A stretch of DNA of 64,000 bases from Luteibacter jiangsuensis. Lineage in GTDB: Bacteria > Pseudomonadota > Gammaproteobacteria > Xanthomonadales > Rhodanobacteraceae. The stretch lies in the NCBI RefSeq assembly GCF_030812295.1, contig NZ_JAUSSK010000006.1, forward strand, positions 1 to 64,000. Direction: 5' to 3'. Positions 63,486 to 64,000 of this stretch are shown piece after piece. The translations under genes were made by a program, and so were the position numbers. Positions within the stretch are counted from its first letter, which is position 1, and each line of letters starts with the position of its first letter. Below the pieces are notes generated by a model. That model saw only the letters and a program-made list of their open reading frames with translations, did no database searches and was not told where the DNA came from.

Positions 63486-64000
63486 ATGTCCCGATACACG
63501 CCCCTGCAAAGCCGTGCCTATGCCCCCGCCGCCCGCCCGCGGCGACTGGTGGCTGGCCTGCTCATGGGTTTTGGCGCGCTCCTGGCACTCGGCGTCTTCC
63601 TGGTCGATACCTTCACCCCCCTGCAAAGCGCGGTGGCGGTGGTCTATGTGGTGGTGGTGCTCCTGGTGGCGGCCAGTGGCAGCCGTCGTGCGATCGTCGG
63701 TGCCGCCGCGGGCTGCATGGTGCTGACTGCCGTGGCCTATCTGCGCGGGCACGGATGGATCGCATTCGACGCGGCCATGATGCGCTGTACGGTGAGTCTT
63801 GGCGCGATCGCCATCACCGCCGTGCTGGCGCTACGCAACCGCGACCGCATGATCACCATCGCGGGGCAGGCGAGCCTGATCGAGCTGACCCACGATTCCA
63901 TCTTCGTCCGCGACATGGACGACATCATCGTGTTGTGGAACGGCGGCGCCGAGCAGCTCTACGGCTGGACGGCCCATGAGGCCCTGGGACGCCGTGCGAA
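63486..64000 (+). CDS. PAS sensor protein, N-terminal part (cut by window end)
   Basis: An open frame from ATG 63486 runs off the window. It encodes four hydrophobic segments (LVAGLLMGFGALLALGVFLV, AVAVVYVVVVLLVAA, then two more) and the start of a PAS domain (ELTHDSIFVRDMDDIIVLWN, GAEQLYGWTAHEALGR). This is the usual front of a membrane-bound PAS sensor histidine kinase; the kinase domain would lie beyond the window. The frame is not interrupted over 171 codons. Confidence 0.8.
   Translation, partial: MSRYTPLQSRAYAPAARPRRLVAGLLMGFGALLALGVFLVDTFTPLQSAVAVVYVVVVLLVAASGSRRAIVGAAAGCMVLTAVAYLRGHGWIAFDAAMMRCTVSLGAIAITAVLALRNRDRMITIAGQASLIELTHDSIFVRDMDDIIVLWNGGAEQLYGWTAHEALGRRA

Overview
The window looks like a chromosomal segment of a high-GC gammaproteobacterium of the order Xanthomonadales, most likely Rhodanobacteraceae (Luteibacter/Dyella type). 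This is inferred from gene content: a split class II ribonucleotide reductase, a VirD4-plus-effector locus of the Xanthomonadales bacteria-killing type IV secretion system, ESPR-type autotransporter, and a recurrent REP-like intergenic palindrome beginning GTGGGAGCCG. No rRNA, tRNA, CRISPR array or prophage was seen. The first ~160 bases are homopolymer-rich and look like a contig-end artefact.

Layout. 0.2-5.5 kb: aminopeptidase, HAD phosphatase, a PstS-like protein fused to LysM, and a DegP/HtrA protease, all on the minus strand. 5.6-9.8 kb: class II ribonucleotide reductase split into NrdJa and NrdJb with a lysine/alanine-rich histone H1-like gene between them, behind candidate tandem NrdR boxes. 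9.8-15.6 kb: an AT-richer defence-type island with a tight operon of D12-class adenine methylase, ParB-like protein and an unrecognised protein; an overlapping AAA ATPase/HNH pair of Septu type; and a convergent MrcB-like/HNH nuclease. 15.6-17.7 kb: gene-poor stretch with decayed coding remnants and one membrane protein. 17.7-21 kb: MipA/OmpV outer-membrane protein divergent from an OmpR-type two-component system.

21.6-29.3 kb: type IV secretion effector locus. It holds a VirD4 coupling ATPase, a DUF2235 lipase-like paralogue that has lost its serine nucleophile and carries a membrane tail, two paralogous candidate immunity proteins, and a large intact DUF2235 (Tle1-like) effector ending in an XVIPCD secretion signal. 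29.4-34.8 kb: redox and regulator genes and a HipA-like kinase with a fused winged helix behind a cluster of ATCTATT repeats. 34.9-40.4 kb: a 1849-residue autotransporter. 40.5-47.3 kb: small hypotheticals, SDR dehydrogenases with AraC regulators, and a membrane-anchored Mrr-like nuclease. 47.6-63.2 kb: mostly housekeeping and transport genes (LprI-like protein, CycA-type permease, zinc-type dehydrogenase, Sel1 protein, M1 aminopeptidase, CNT nucleoside transporter, LysE, MarR/AraC regulators, WrbA). The window ends inside a PAS sensor protein.

The points most worth following are the methylase/ParB/unknown operon and the serine-less lipase paralogue inside the effector locus. Three full copies of a composite REP element, one partial copy and one REP-like sequence inside the nrdJb reading frame also stand out.
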